NCBI RefSeq assembly: GCF_036417845.1
Contig: NC_089990.1
Span: forward strand, 3,670,001 to 3,734,000
Origin: Apteryx mantelli
Lineage: Eukaryota; Chordata; Aves; Apterygiformes; Apterygidae
Length of the DNA: 64,000 bases
Direction of reading: 5' to 3'
Both the position numbers and the translations under genes were made by a program. Below, piece by piece: positions 45,200-58,200 of the stretch; within the stretch, counting starts at the first letter, position 1; every line of letters starts with the position of its first letter. The notes under the pieces are model-generated. The model saw only the letters and a list, made by a program, of their open reading frames with translations, was not told the DNA's origin and did no database searches.

Positions 45200-48100
45200 A
45201 AGGAAAGGCAGGTGTGATGAGCTTGCAAGAGGCACCAAGATGAAGCACCTCCTCCTACAGCTACAGCAGCTGTAGTCCCTCTGGTGGGGAGAGCACCTGA
45301 GGAAGAGGTGGCAAGGTGATGGGGGACTGATGGGGTCCATGACAGCAGCTGAGCATGCTCTCTACATGCTGACCGAAACTAGGCAGGGCCGTACACGCAT
45401 TTTCTGTTTTATCAGCACTGTCGAGCTGCTTTGCAGCCAGTAACTACTCCACTTTGCTACTACTTTGCATAGTCAAGATAAGAAAATAGCTCTAGGAGAT
45501 ACAAGGGGCCCTTAGGATACACAAAGTGAGTCCTGCCTAGGCATCCAACCGTTGGCCCAGCAGCCTCCCATCAGCTGCCCCCCTGCATGCTTCCCAGGGC
45601 TCCCCGCACAGTCTGGAGTGCAAGTCCTTCATTAAATTTAATTCATTTAACCCCTCACATGCCTTGAGTGTCTCTCTAAACCAGTATCCAACCCTCCTTT
45701 TCCCACCTTGCGGTCACACCTCTGGTGGGAAATCTTCAATGCCATCTTGAAAAGCTATCTGTGATGACAAACAGACTGACAGCTTCATTAATTCAGGGCA
45801 GTTTATCTACATCATCCATTTGCAGTAGTTGCCCGGGTCCATGGCTTCTCTGATGCAACAGGGGTGGGAGCTTGGTTTTATTAGTTTGCTTACAGAAGTC
45901 AGTTCAGCAAAGAAAATGAGACCAAACGAAGCAGTCCATCGCAGTCCAGAGCTCCACTCTGCCACCACCCTCCCCTGCCCCACCTCCAGAAGACCAGATG
46001 ACACCAGGAAGGGCACACCTGGGGATGCTCTAGAAGAAAACCAGGTCACACAAAAGCAGCAACACGTCATCCCAAAGATCCTGTTTCCAGAGGGAAGCAC
46101 CACAAATCCCACAGCCCCTTACAGGGGTTGGAGGCACAACCAAATTGGTGAGCTGCACGTCCGCCTGCATCACCCCTCTCCTGGTCCTCCACCCCTCATA
46201 GCCACTGCTTCTCCCCTCCTCTGAAAAGTTGCACAGAAAATGCGTGTACGGCCCTGCCCAGCCCTTACTGCTCCCCAGCGCCATGCACCCAGCTCTTCTC
46301 CCACCAGCATGCCCGTGCTCGGCCACTGGCAGGGAGAAGCTCAACCATGCAGTGCACCCGCCTCTGCTCCTGCAAGGAAAAGGAACAGGTGCCTTTATCT
46401 CCTTGCTGGTCCTTAGCGTGGGGTCTGCTGCTACTGCTCGACCCTCCCTGCTGCACCCCTGAACACCCTCAACACCAGCACAGCCCAGCACCACCTCCCC
46501 ACCCTGCACCCCCAGCCCAAACCAGGCTGCCCCCAGGAAGGGGGAGGCAGCGCCTAGGCTCCAGCCCCCAGCCTGCCCACCGACCCACTTCGTTCCTCCC
46601 TTACCACCGAGACGTACACTGAGCAAGCCCCTCAATTACCAGAGGAGCTATGGTAAGGAAAGAGACGCAAGGCAAATGCACAGCCAGTACAGTGCTCTGA
46701 AAGAGAAGGGAGAAGTTAAAGTACCTTTGCCTAGATGTCTCTATAGCAAACGTGTTCAAATACAGTCAACTAGCAGCTAGCACTGGGGCAGTTCAGAAAA
46801 GCAGGGAACATAAAAGGGCTCTGCACAAGCAAAATAGGAACAAGGGAACCACTGTGGAAGGGACAGGAACTCCCCTCGGAGGTCTGGCGGGCAGGATCTT
46901 AAACAAGCAGCTGATCATCCTGTGCCCAATGTATCCCATTTCACTGCTTTATTACTCTTTGTGTATTCTGGCAGTGCGCTGCGTGACTGGACGATTTCAC
47001 ATCGTGCTATCTCCCATCCCGAACAGTCGTAACACCCACCTTAGCACCCACTAGCCTTCCTGATCTCGCTGCTCTTGCCAAATGCCCATGCTTCATCACT
47101 ACCATGCACACCCCAGTGTCCCCCTGCCAGAGCTCCCCAGAGCAGCTGACAGAGCGCCCCAAGCCCCCGGGACTCCTGAAGACGTGGACAACGCAGCAGG
47201 AGAACACGGTGCTGGCACAGAGCTCTGGCCCACAACAAACGAGGATTGGTATAACACAAAGAGCCAGTCAGACCTGGGAAGAGTTTGGCAGGACACATGA
47301 CTGACAGCTACTAAGGCCTTAGCCCAGGAACACCTAGCAAGGGTGACAGACATAAGGAGACCTTCCCGAGACCACCTCCCTGGTGAGAGCAGCACAAAGC
47401 AGAAAGACAAATTGGTAGAGACCATTCAAGGAGAGAGGAGGACCATGCTGCAGGATGACTGCTGCCTACAGAGCAGTTTGCAAGTCCCCCTTTACAACAC
47501 ACCGGCTTACAAGCACCAAAACCTAAGACCCTTCTGTAAATGTCTGCTCTGTTACTGTACTTCAAACAATGTACAAGAAATGACCTGGTGAGTTAAATTT
47601 GTTCATTTTCTTCCAATTAGTAATTAGTAATTTGATCAAGAATTGAATGGGATTTACAGTTAGTTTTTTATAAGGAAAAAGGATTTGTTCAAAAGGTTAA
47701 CACCATCAAGAAAAAAAACCATATCATTCAATACCTTATATCCCATCACATGGGAACGTGTTCCCCATATAACTATAGACTTATCAACAAATTTTTGAGA
47801 AAACTACTTTTCTAACACTTTAACACAGCTAGCAGGAAACAGGGATTCAGAACAGAAAAGAACATTGCAGGCACCAAGAGTATCCAAACAGCTTGTGCTC
47901 CAAGGTGGCCAGTCAGGAAGGGCCCCAGGAGATGGTTTCTCTGTGGTGCCAAGGTGGGCAGCAAGCACTGGCAGTCCTAGACTACCTCTACCCGAGAGGT
48001 GTGGGCAGACACACAGCGAAGAGGAAGTTACATCCCCTGACCAACTGCTACTCAACATTGCCAAGGTGTGATGGTCCTGGGGCAACACGATCCGTGCAGA

Positions 48101-49230
48101 GGTTGAGAAAGCATCAGCTCTCAGGTAAACGCAGGGTAAGCATGGAGAGCGGGGAGAGGTGTACTCTGCAGCAGTCAGGGTGACCTGCTGTATGCGGAAC
48201 AACTAGCCAGGAGAAACTGGAAGCTTTCAGGTACCAGAGTTGCACAGTCATGGTTAAATAATAAAGAAGATGCCAGCTTCATTGCCACGGTTGGTATAAA
48301 AAGACATTTATTGACGATGCAAAATTGCTAATCACCTGAGCAATTTGTTCACAGCAGACAAACACTGCAAATCTAACACACATTCAGTCAAGTTCTACAG
48401 GAAAGATTTAAGTCAGCTGCCTAGGCTTCTCGCTCTATTGTGGCAAAACTGCTTAAATTTGCTTCCCGCCCCCATCTGTCCTTTTGTATCTATTTTAGTT
48501 TCTATGAAATCTCAGTTAGAGAGGAACAATTGCCATCAAAATTTAACCAGAAAGATAGCTTTGATCTCACTAGGGGCCAGAGGGCTCTGGAGAAAGCTCA
48601 CACTTTCCTCTAACCAATTTGAGGCACCATTTTTCCTAAGCTTACTTTTAAGGAAAACATTCAAGAAACTCTCCTTGGGAGAACACCTGAACCCATGCTC
48701 AAGTCTGCCTCAGATCTGCCCTCTTCCTGCCTGAAAATCATCCAGACAGAATCAGAGAACTTGGCTCATGTGCCTGAGTTTTCTTGCATCTGGCAATCCC
48801 AGATATACACATAGCCATTCTATAGCACGTATGTAGCGTCTAGTATACACCCCCAACTGAGCAGATCAACTACCCAGATGACCTACACAGTAAAACTATT
48901 GCTCAGAAGAGTCACTGAATACATGCTATGAAGCACTATGTGCAAATATTGTTCAGAAAATTCCAGACAAATATGGCAACTCTGTCCCATGAAGGGCCTA
49001 GAACTGCATCTTCCCAGGCACAGTAGTTGTTTAGCTGAAGCTTAAGGAGGATACACAAACCAGTCAACTGCAAATGAGAGTACTGTTGCCACTGATTCCC
49101 CATCATCATTACTTCTTGCCCATTCTGTCACCCGTTTCAGAAAAGGCCTCAATCTTAGACTGCTAAGCTATTAAAATTGTCTGGAATCTTCCAAAAATTT
49201 TTCTATATATTCCATGTTAGACTGTTCTAC
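45200..49230. other. Intergenic, nothing clear
   Basis: Four kilobases lie between the RPS4 relic and the GCNA 3' end. I see no conserved exon, RNA gene or named repeat. Two to three short frames of about 100-200 codons on both strands (for example 46030-46635 minus) are unrecognised. A minus-strand AATAAA at about 48305-48310 could end a longer GCNA transcript. Confidence 0.4.
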
Positions 49231-49234
49231 TTTC

Positions 49235-49240
49235 TTTATT
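49235..49240 (-). terminator. GCNA: AATAAA polyadenylation signal of GCNA
   Basis: AATAAA on the minus strand lies 50 bases downstream of the GCNA stop codon, giving a very short 3' UTR. Confidence 0.5.
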
Positions 49241-49289
49241 GATATATACAAAAATTAAGCAGCCTCAAGAAAGTATGAGCACTGAGATT

Positions 49290-52200
49290 TTACAAGGAAT
49301 CCTGAAGCCTAGTTTTTAAAGCAAACTCAGCACTGAGTTTCCTCATAACTTCTACATGGCTCAACCCACGCTGCTCTTTTTTAGCAGATCCATAGTTTTC
49401 CTTCACATACTTCGCAAAGGGCGTTAGCTGCGTCCTAGCAGGAGTGCCATCTTTCCGAGTGGGCTGACTCAGGACCAGCTGCCCCCCGCAGCATGCACAC
49501 ACAAAGCGCTCTGTGTCCAGTGACTTGGAATGACGTCCAATCCTGAAATGGAAAAATAAGTACTTTGACTCCACACTTGCAGTGGGCAGTACTTGTGGGT
49601 AAAGGGCTCCTTTCTCCTCTGCCAGACTACTTAGGTCAGATTTCTAAGCTATCATTATATAATAGGAAACAGAAGGAAGGAAGAGAAGGAAACTGCATCC
49701 TTCAGAGTGAAGTGATCAAATCTGTATTAAGACATTTCTCACCTAAAACTTTTTCCACTGCCTATTCCACATTTTTAAAGGTCTGATCAAATATTTAGGT
49801 GCACAACTTGAACTTAAACCTGAATTCAGATATCCATTTTCACAGCCTTCATTTATATTTACAGATTTCATGGAACAAAATTTGACAGCAGTGACTGAAT
49901 CACAGGCCACCTGGGACAATGGTGCAGGGGTTCTAACTGCACATTCATTTGCAGATTTTACTTTTGAAATCTATGTACATTTTACTGATTACAGAGAGCT
50001 TGGAATGCCTTATTTATACCTACTAGTACAGCAACACACCCTAGTACTTTGCTCACATACATTCTATGGGGGTGAGCCAGACCTGGCCATTGCTTCCCCA
50101 GGGCAGGTTCACGTGCGCTGCTCCTGATGCTAGTGCATACTTACAACTGGAGGTACTGTCCCCTACTGTAAAGCTTATAATAGTATCAGTGTTGACTGTG
50201 AAATCAGAGGGATGTGATCCAAAAAATGCACTAAGTTTACTCAGGCATGTTTCATAGGCCTTTAGTAGAGAAAGAATCCAATTTATATCATTTGAGCAAA
50301 GCGTGAAAAATGAGAGTGGTCTTTCATTATCCCCCCATGACCGTTTAAAGTTGAGGCAAGTATTCTGACATCTTACTACTTGGTCACTGGAAGACACTTC
50401 TGCCTGTCCTGACCTCTTGACAGTCTGGGTGGAACTACTTGGAAACAAGCATGTGGAATCATGTAGCGAGATTCTGCGGGCTCAAGAAAGGGGAAATGAC
50501 AATTCAGATGACTATCCCAAGCACTTCAGTTTAAGAGGTTCGTAATTTCTAGCACAGGAGACTGTCAAGTCAAAAAAGTTAATAGATAACCATAAGTAAG
50601 ATCACTCAAGAAAACATTACTCACGTGGTTTTGCACGAAACACACTCATAGGTGAATTTGTACTTAATCTCATAGCTATGGCATCGTGTCACCACTGGCA
50701 GTTCTGGATGAATCACAGCTGATTTCCTGGCATATAATCTCCAGAATCGTCCGTGTCCATCCCGAACACCATTGATCAGCCAGGTGGCTGCATGGCAAAC
50801 CTCATGAATTAGGGTGTCTCGAAGACGGTCTTGGGGTAAGACAAAAAAAAAAAAATTAAGATTAGCCAGGTGTAGGGAAATACAGCCTCCAGCCCTTAAC
50901 TCACTGCTCCAGTGTTAAGTGCCAGCTATACGTTCCCTGTAGTGGCTAGCTCCTGGGCAGAGACTTCCCAAGGTAATACTGTTCCATCCCAAGTCTTAGA
51001 AGACAGTGCTGTCTTAGATACAGAGAACATGAAGACAACTATAAGCAAAGGACAACTAAGCTGTTGCACTCCCTTTTCAAACTGTTGCTTCATAAATAAT
51101 TCAGATAGCTTTAATTTGCTGTTGACTTGCAATCTCCAGAGAGCCGTTTACCCTTATTCTGGCAATAACTGAAGGCTCAAACCAAAGACTGAGGCACCAT
51201 CATCATCTCTGTTAACTGTATTAGTCATGTTATGTGTGATCTCTTCAGAAACCTGGCAACATCCACAATTGTAAGAAATCGAAGTTTTGTCCAGACTGTG
51301 CTTTCATGTAACTATCAAACTGTTGCAAAATGCCACTACAAGACACTATACCTAGGAAGGGAAAAATCCTATAAACCGGTGATTTACCTGCAGGACACAC
51401 TGACAGAAATTAGCATCTCTCACTTTTCAAAGTATAATCTATACAGGCAATCCAAATATTGCATTTATATTCTAATTCCACAGCTGATAGAAGCTGCAAA
51501 TACTATTATTATTCCTAAACTGATAATAAAAAGAAAGGAGAAAAGGAAGCTTCAGGGATGTTTTGCAAATAAAGACAGAACAAAGGCTCATTACCTTGCC
51601 TCCAGCAGTAATCAATGGCAGATGTCTAGGGAATTGTATGAGAGCACGGAAAGCATATAGCAGTGGTTCTTCTAACCACTCTCCCAGCCTCCAAAAATAA
51701 ATGACTCTGGTTTCTGAGCCAGAGATGGTATCTTTGTATTTAGTAATCCTCTACAGATGTTCTATTGCATTTGAACCTTATAAATTTTTAGCAACCACAG
51801 CATCCTGCAGTCAGGAATTCCACAGCTTAACAACACATTCTGCATTGGTCGTACCTCTTTTCTGTGTTTTGAGCTTGAAGCCCCTTAGTTTCACTTACTG
51901 TGTAACTATTCCCTAACCAAACTCCGTGGCTTGTAACTCTCTTTTTAGATGTAGAGGACCAGAACTACATTCAGTGACAAAAAGCTGCAAGTGCCTCATG
52001 GTCTTACACAGCAGCATTTTAATGTTTCATTTGCAGACAGTCATCTTCTAATAGCTCTCAGAAGTAATTAACTAGAACAGACACAGAACAGAAAATCAGG
52101 TCCTTCAAGCAAGGTCTGTTGAGCTGATCCATAGCTAATGAAGCTTAGTCTTAATATCCTAAATGACAGCATAGAAAAGATTAGCTCTGATATCTAGTTT

Positions 52201-55200
52201 TGTTATCAAACTTACTTCAGAGGATTTTAAATTTGTCAGTGCAAACAGTGAATTGAACATGTATTACAAGTACCTGTGGAACTACGAAAACAAACTAGTG
52301 CTGCAGATCTCTATGGTATCTGCAAAATTAAAAGAAGCCTGGGTATCGCAAGGTTTGGGGCTTGTTCTTCACTAAGGTGCAAAAGTCATTTTGGAAGCTG
52401 GAATTATGAATACCTGGATAAGAAGATAAATGCCCCAACGAGGCTTTACTCAATGCACTTCCACCAGTTCTGTGATTAACCCCACTAATTCTGCATCCTA
52501 GTCACTTCCCCATGTTCCTAATCTGTTTCATTTCTCCAACCCAGCTTATTAAACCTACTTTAATAGAATTTAATTTCAGAACTACTTAAAAGCTACTACA
52601 GTAGCTTTTAACCTACGATAACAGCAACATTCATTTCCCCAAACTAGGGGAATGGGGAGTAGAATGGGGGGAATCTAACAATTACAATAATACCAAATAA
52701 TAAAAGTTAACTTAGCACTGATCTGTTTTTATTCCAGCTTTAAATTTAATCAACAAGGCACCTGGCTATGATGGAAGAAGTCAGATTTTACACCGCAATA
52801 TAGTAAATCTGGCCATTAGGTCTTTCAAATCAATACAAAATATAAACGTCAAACCATATTCTAATACTGAGGTTGGTATGAATAGGTAGGTATCGGTGTT
52901 TTCACATTTTGTGAATTCATCAAGCCTCTTAGTAGCACTTTTTCTTACAACCCTTCTATCTATGCATTATTTTTAGCTGGTTCATTTATTCAAGGTGACA
53001 AAAAATTTCAGAGCAGGGGCTGACTGTAGATCTCTTAGTTCTCAGATTCATACAGTTATCTCTAGCACATGCTTTCACAAAGGATCAACATATCTTTTCC
53101 TTTACTTACCTGCAGAGTCACAGACTTTCTCAGAGAGTTCTATTCGAGCATAACGCTGTGCTTCAGGACTTTTTGTCTGCCCAGTTACACAATATCCTGC
53201 TGTTTTTCTCATTTTCTTATTCCAGATTATTTCCATTTTCTCTGGTAACTGCGAAACAAAACAGCGCATGTGATCTGCCCTCTCCTACCTCCCATATCTT
53301 CCTTAGGTCTTCTGGCTTCCCCTATATGTACTGCACGGCCCTTTACAGCACGTCTCTGCTCATGTCCTCAAAATTGCCATCACTTAAGAGGCAGACCCAC
53401 CTTCTACAGCTTCTCATCCCAATCACCATGTTTCTATTACCAACACTAAGAGTTTCACATGCAGGATCAGACCAAAGTCCCTTAGATCCACTATTCTGTC
53501 TCCAACTGTGGCTAGTCTGTTGCTTAAGGGGAAATACAAGGACAGGTCAGGCATACCACAAAACTTTCTTTTCAAAATACGCTTCTTAGCTGCTAGTCAT
53601 TTGAAAGACAACACCTCACTGAGCTGGAGGTGGTTCCTTTGCATTAAATAGCTCTCAATTTTTTAAAAATGCACATGAATTTTTAGCTTACACAATAGTC
53701 TGTGATCAGAAGTTCTACAGCTTAATTTACATGTCAAATATCATCATCTTTTGATTGTTCTGAACCTGTAACTTGTCATTTTCACCTGATGTATCCTCAT
53801 TCTCGTACTGTGAAAAGGCAAATAATCACTGCCTGTTTATCCTCTGTGCTGCTCTTGATTTTATATGCCTTCGTCATATCTATCTTGGTTAGCTTTTTTT
53901 TGTTGTTGTTGTTGCTAAGTTTTTGTCATCTAAGTTAGTAAAATGAGCTCAAGCAAATGGTCCAACAATAGTTAAGCGTCAGCACAGGGAAAGGGCTGAA
54001 GCAGTGGAGAGTGGTATCTTCCAATTTCAGCAGCAATCAGCCCTTTCAGCTCCACTTTATGCGAAATCATGGCCTCCACCTCTCCTTGGTCAGCTCAGCA
54101 GTATCTTCTCAGATGCAGAGACATTTTCCTTCCTGAAGGAAGGCCAGCTGGAATTACTGAGGGCAGCGTCCTTTATTTCAAGAACATTTCTCTTCAGAGG
54201 AGGTTCTCGAGCATCCCAGAAGATGCCACTTAAGATCAAGACAGCAGTTTTCTGGAACTGAAAGTTCAGTTTGAAACACAGCTTATAGCTTCAGATTCAC
54301 CCCAAACTGTTATTCAAAGCATAAGCAACTTTTCTGTTTTGCAATGACAGAAAGGAAAATATAGTAAGAATGCATGAAGACTGCATGTAGCATCACTAAG
54401 CATGAGTCAACAGCCCCTGACATGAAGGAGAGGTGCTCTTCCTCTTCAGCTCCCTGCTCCTGGATGTACACTCCCACCTTGTGTCAGCAAGCAACAGCAT
54501 CTCCCCCTCTGGCAGCTGTGAGTTGTTGGATCGAGTTTCATGAGAGCGCTGCATTAATGAAGGCTGCAGTTCTAAAGCAGCTTGAGTCAAGCAAACCATT
54601 GTCTTCTGTGAACTTGTATCCCAGCTCCAGATTCCCGTTATTCACCATTTTAGCAGGCTGAAGCAACCCAATTGAGGGTCCAAAGAACACCTAAACTAAC
54701 ACAAGCTTGTGGGGAGGAGTTGGGAATGGGGGACACAGCAGACACGACAGCCAGCAGATCAGTTTGTGCTACCCACTAGCTATTCCTCAGGCTGTGGTAA
54801 TGCTGCAGAATCCACTAGCACATGCTGTTCAATAAGGGCTGGCTGAGCAGTGGTAGGAGACAACCTCCAGCTTGTGTCAGCAGCAGGAGGCCATAGCTGC
54901 CTTGACTAGGGCCCAGTACCACACAGGCAGCAGCAGAAACACTCCTAGCCCACTGAACTGACGAGCATGTGAATTCTAGAAAATATGGGAAGAGAAGTAT
55001 CAGTCACCTCTTCAGAAATGAAACGACCCAGAGCCTTTCATCTACTAATTTACCTAATCAAGGACTCTTCCGGACACCATCCAAATTGCTCACTTAAGGA
55101 TGGTATGCCATCACAGCTGGGAAAGTAAGCTGTCTCCAAGTTAGAAAACTTCAGCATCACAGTGGTGATAAATCCCCTTTGAAGTTAATGGTTTGACCTA

Positions 55201-58200
55201 ATGCAAACATAAACCCAACTCTACCAACTGAAGAGGATATAGAGCAATCACATCAAAAGGTGAGGAGCAACATATTAATCAGCATTTTATCACTGCAGAA
55301 ACATGATATTTTGTTTTGAAGCCAACCTTCTGCTCAAAGATGGTGCTATTATAGAGACGGTAGAGCTTCTGTGTCAGGTCCTCTTTATTTCTTTTGAAAT
55401 ATTTCACATATTGGGATGCTGGGTTTGAGAGATCTTGCAAGAAACAGCCAGGCACTGAGCACAAATTACACCTGCAAGAGAAGGCATTAAAACAAACAAA
55501 CAAACCAACCACGCACAAAACAAAACCTTAATTAAGTTCAGAAGTATCATATTGAAAAATAAAGGTCACTTTATAGCCATTAAATTTCTCTGGAATGCTG
55601 CCATTGGCACAAACTCTTATTGATTCTCTTTGTCAGCAGTGCTCATGAGGCCAGTGCGGTGCACATGCTTCTACTGTTTCCTTCCCTCTTCAGGGGCATG
55701 AAGGGCAGAACTGTTGCAATGGACTTGCAGTTGTTTCACTGGCTCAGAAAACTAGATGAGTACTCCTATGTGGGAAGAGGGGATGGCTCAAATGTTCGTC
55801 ATGGCACAGGGAGCCAGTTATACCAAAAGCTGACCAATATATCAACAGCCCTAACATCACCACCCACAATAAAAGCGTATTTTCAGAGACATGACCATAG
55901 ATGTTCTGAGAATCCTAAGAAAAACTATTCACTCAGGGAAAGCAGATATTCCACTAGGATGGCTAACTCCACTTCAACACCCCAGAGCTCTCATATAGCA
56001 TCTGCTTTGAAGACACCATTTAAAGGTTTAATATTAGTACACAAAATAAAATGACTAAAGAAACTGTCCCATAGTTAAGAGGCAGAATAAAGGCAGTTAT
56101 TAGAAAAAAGGCATTTCTCTGAAAAGCCTAAGTTGCATCCACATACAGAGAAAGAAACATGAATTCTGCAAGTTATAATGATGCAGGTCAGAAAAAAAAA
56201 ATCTGAAGAAGAGCTGGTTAAAAGTAAGAATTACTAATAAAATCAGTTTTGACATATACCAGAGGCAGGCAGCCTTACAGATAGAAACTGTGGGACCAGT
56301 GCACATTAGACATATGCTCTGCCAAGACAATGAATAGCAATTCCACCCTCACTTACTCTGCAAAATTAATCTCAATTTCTTTAACTGGAGATCAGGTTAT
56401 ATTGTCCCTGCCATACTTGAGACTAAAGCTTTAATTTCCAGCCTACTTAAAAATTTACAACTGATCAGTAGCAGAAGTTTCCAAATGGAAGGAAAATCAG
56501 AATGCCACCCTAGGCAAAAGACTTCTCAGCATCTCTTCATCCATCTATAATAGTCCTAGAACACAGTATAGGTGGAGAAACACTTACTTTTCCTTTGCCT
56601 GTGCTGATGGTGAGTAACTGACTGATTCACTCCCAGGAATTCTCACAGAAGACATTATCCTGGAAGGTGTTTCTTTAAGTAAAATGGAGTTTGACTTTGG
56701 CCTCTTGCCTCCCTCACCTTTTGAGGGCTGAGCACCTTCACAGGGTGACTTGACGTTTTCTAGTTTAACAGAAAGTCAAAATATTACAGACTGTCAAAGA
56801 ATCAGGAGCGCAGACATCAGCAACCAGAAAACAGACAACTGAAACAAGTCATACATTCCATCTCAGCATACACACTCCTTCTATGGATCTGGTCATACTT
56901 GGATGCAATTGATAAAAAAGATCATTCGCTATTATATAAATAAAAGTTGCCACTCATTTGGATTGGCACTCCAAAATTTCAAACACTTGGCTAGGACGAA
57001 AGGGAAGGGAAAGCATTCATGACTTCTCTCAGGCATTTTTTCCTGTGACATTTCACTGATTCAAAATGCACCATTGGCACATCAAGAGCAGTAACGCAGA
57101 GATACTATTTGAAGAAGAAAAAAAATTTTTCAAACTTCTATTGTGCACCTGAAGTCATGCTGTTTGTTCCTAAAGAAATAATACTCTACTACATTACAAC
57201 ATAAGTAGATTATTGTAATGATCAGAATACCCTTATCAGGAACCAGCCTCATTAACAGTACTATATAAACTCTATAATCTTTACAATCTCTACCTTTAAC
57301 CCAACAAAAGCAGACAGACAACTTGTTGAGGGGAGCAGGGGGAAGCAAGGAAGCTACAGTGATTGCACAGCCTGCCTTTCCCAGTTCAGACAAAAGCTGT
57401 CACGCTGATCCAGACCTTTGGTCCAGTTTCTCCATGACATCCATAAGGTAACACAAGAGAAAGGTTTAAGAAACTGCATAGACGGGCGATACAGGATATG
57501 GTTTCAGCAGGTTTTCTTCCTAATGCAGTCTCACAAAGAAGTTCATTCAAACAGCTGCTACTTTTCACAGTCCACATCCAGACAGATTGCTAAAACTGGT
57601 CCTGACAGAAATCAATCACTACTTCGAGGTTTACAGTTTCAGCAGATGTTATCTCTGCTGGCTTTTCTACAACTGTTCAGAAACAGTTTCCTTTCACTAG
57701 TTAACTATATACAGAGAATTTGCATGCAGCTCCCACCTCATCTCTAGAAAACAAATACCATATTGTCATATCCCAACCCAAAAAAACACAGATTTGCTCT
57801 TTTCCAGGGCATCTTTCTGTGCTGTCAGCTAGCCTCTTCCACACTCTTCCATAAGTCTCCTTGCCTTGAAGTAGTACTTGTGAGAAAGGCACCATATGCT
57901 TAGCCTTCTAGAAGGAGATCTGTTTTTATCTGCCCTTACTCAGCAATAGCCCTTTTCCAGCAAGTCTTTTCCCTCTCTGCAGTCTTTCAGTTGGAGCTCA
58001 CTTCAGTTAGTCAAAGGACAGAACAAGCTATTGATTTATCAAAATCTCACTGTAAACTGTATTCAAATAAAATAGCAAAGTCAATTATAAATCCATACAA
58101 ACACTAAATTAACAGCACCCAAAGTGTTCAAAATTTCAGTGTTACCAAAATGACAGCTTCATGTTAGCTACTATCATATGTTTAAAAAAAAAAAAAAGAC

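Noticed and set aside
46030-46635. 201-codon minus-strand frame in the intergenic region
   Set aside because: It has Gly/Trp/Leu-rich composition with competing frames on the other strand, and no domain or splice partners were found.
51232-51660. 142-codon plus-strand frame inside a GCNA intron
   Set aside because: It is antisense, low in recognisable features and next to an old LINE relic; no evidence of coding.
55620-56054. 144-codon plus-strand frame inside a GCNA intron
   Set aside because: It lies antisense to GCNA, has no recognisable domain or start context and is not distinguishable from chance.
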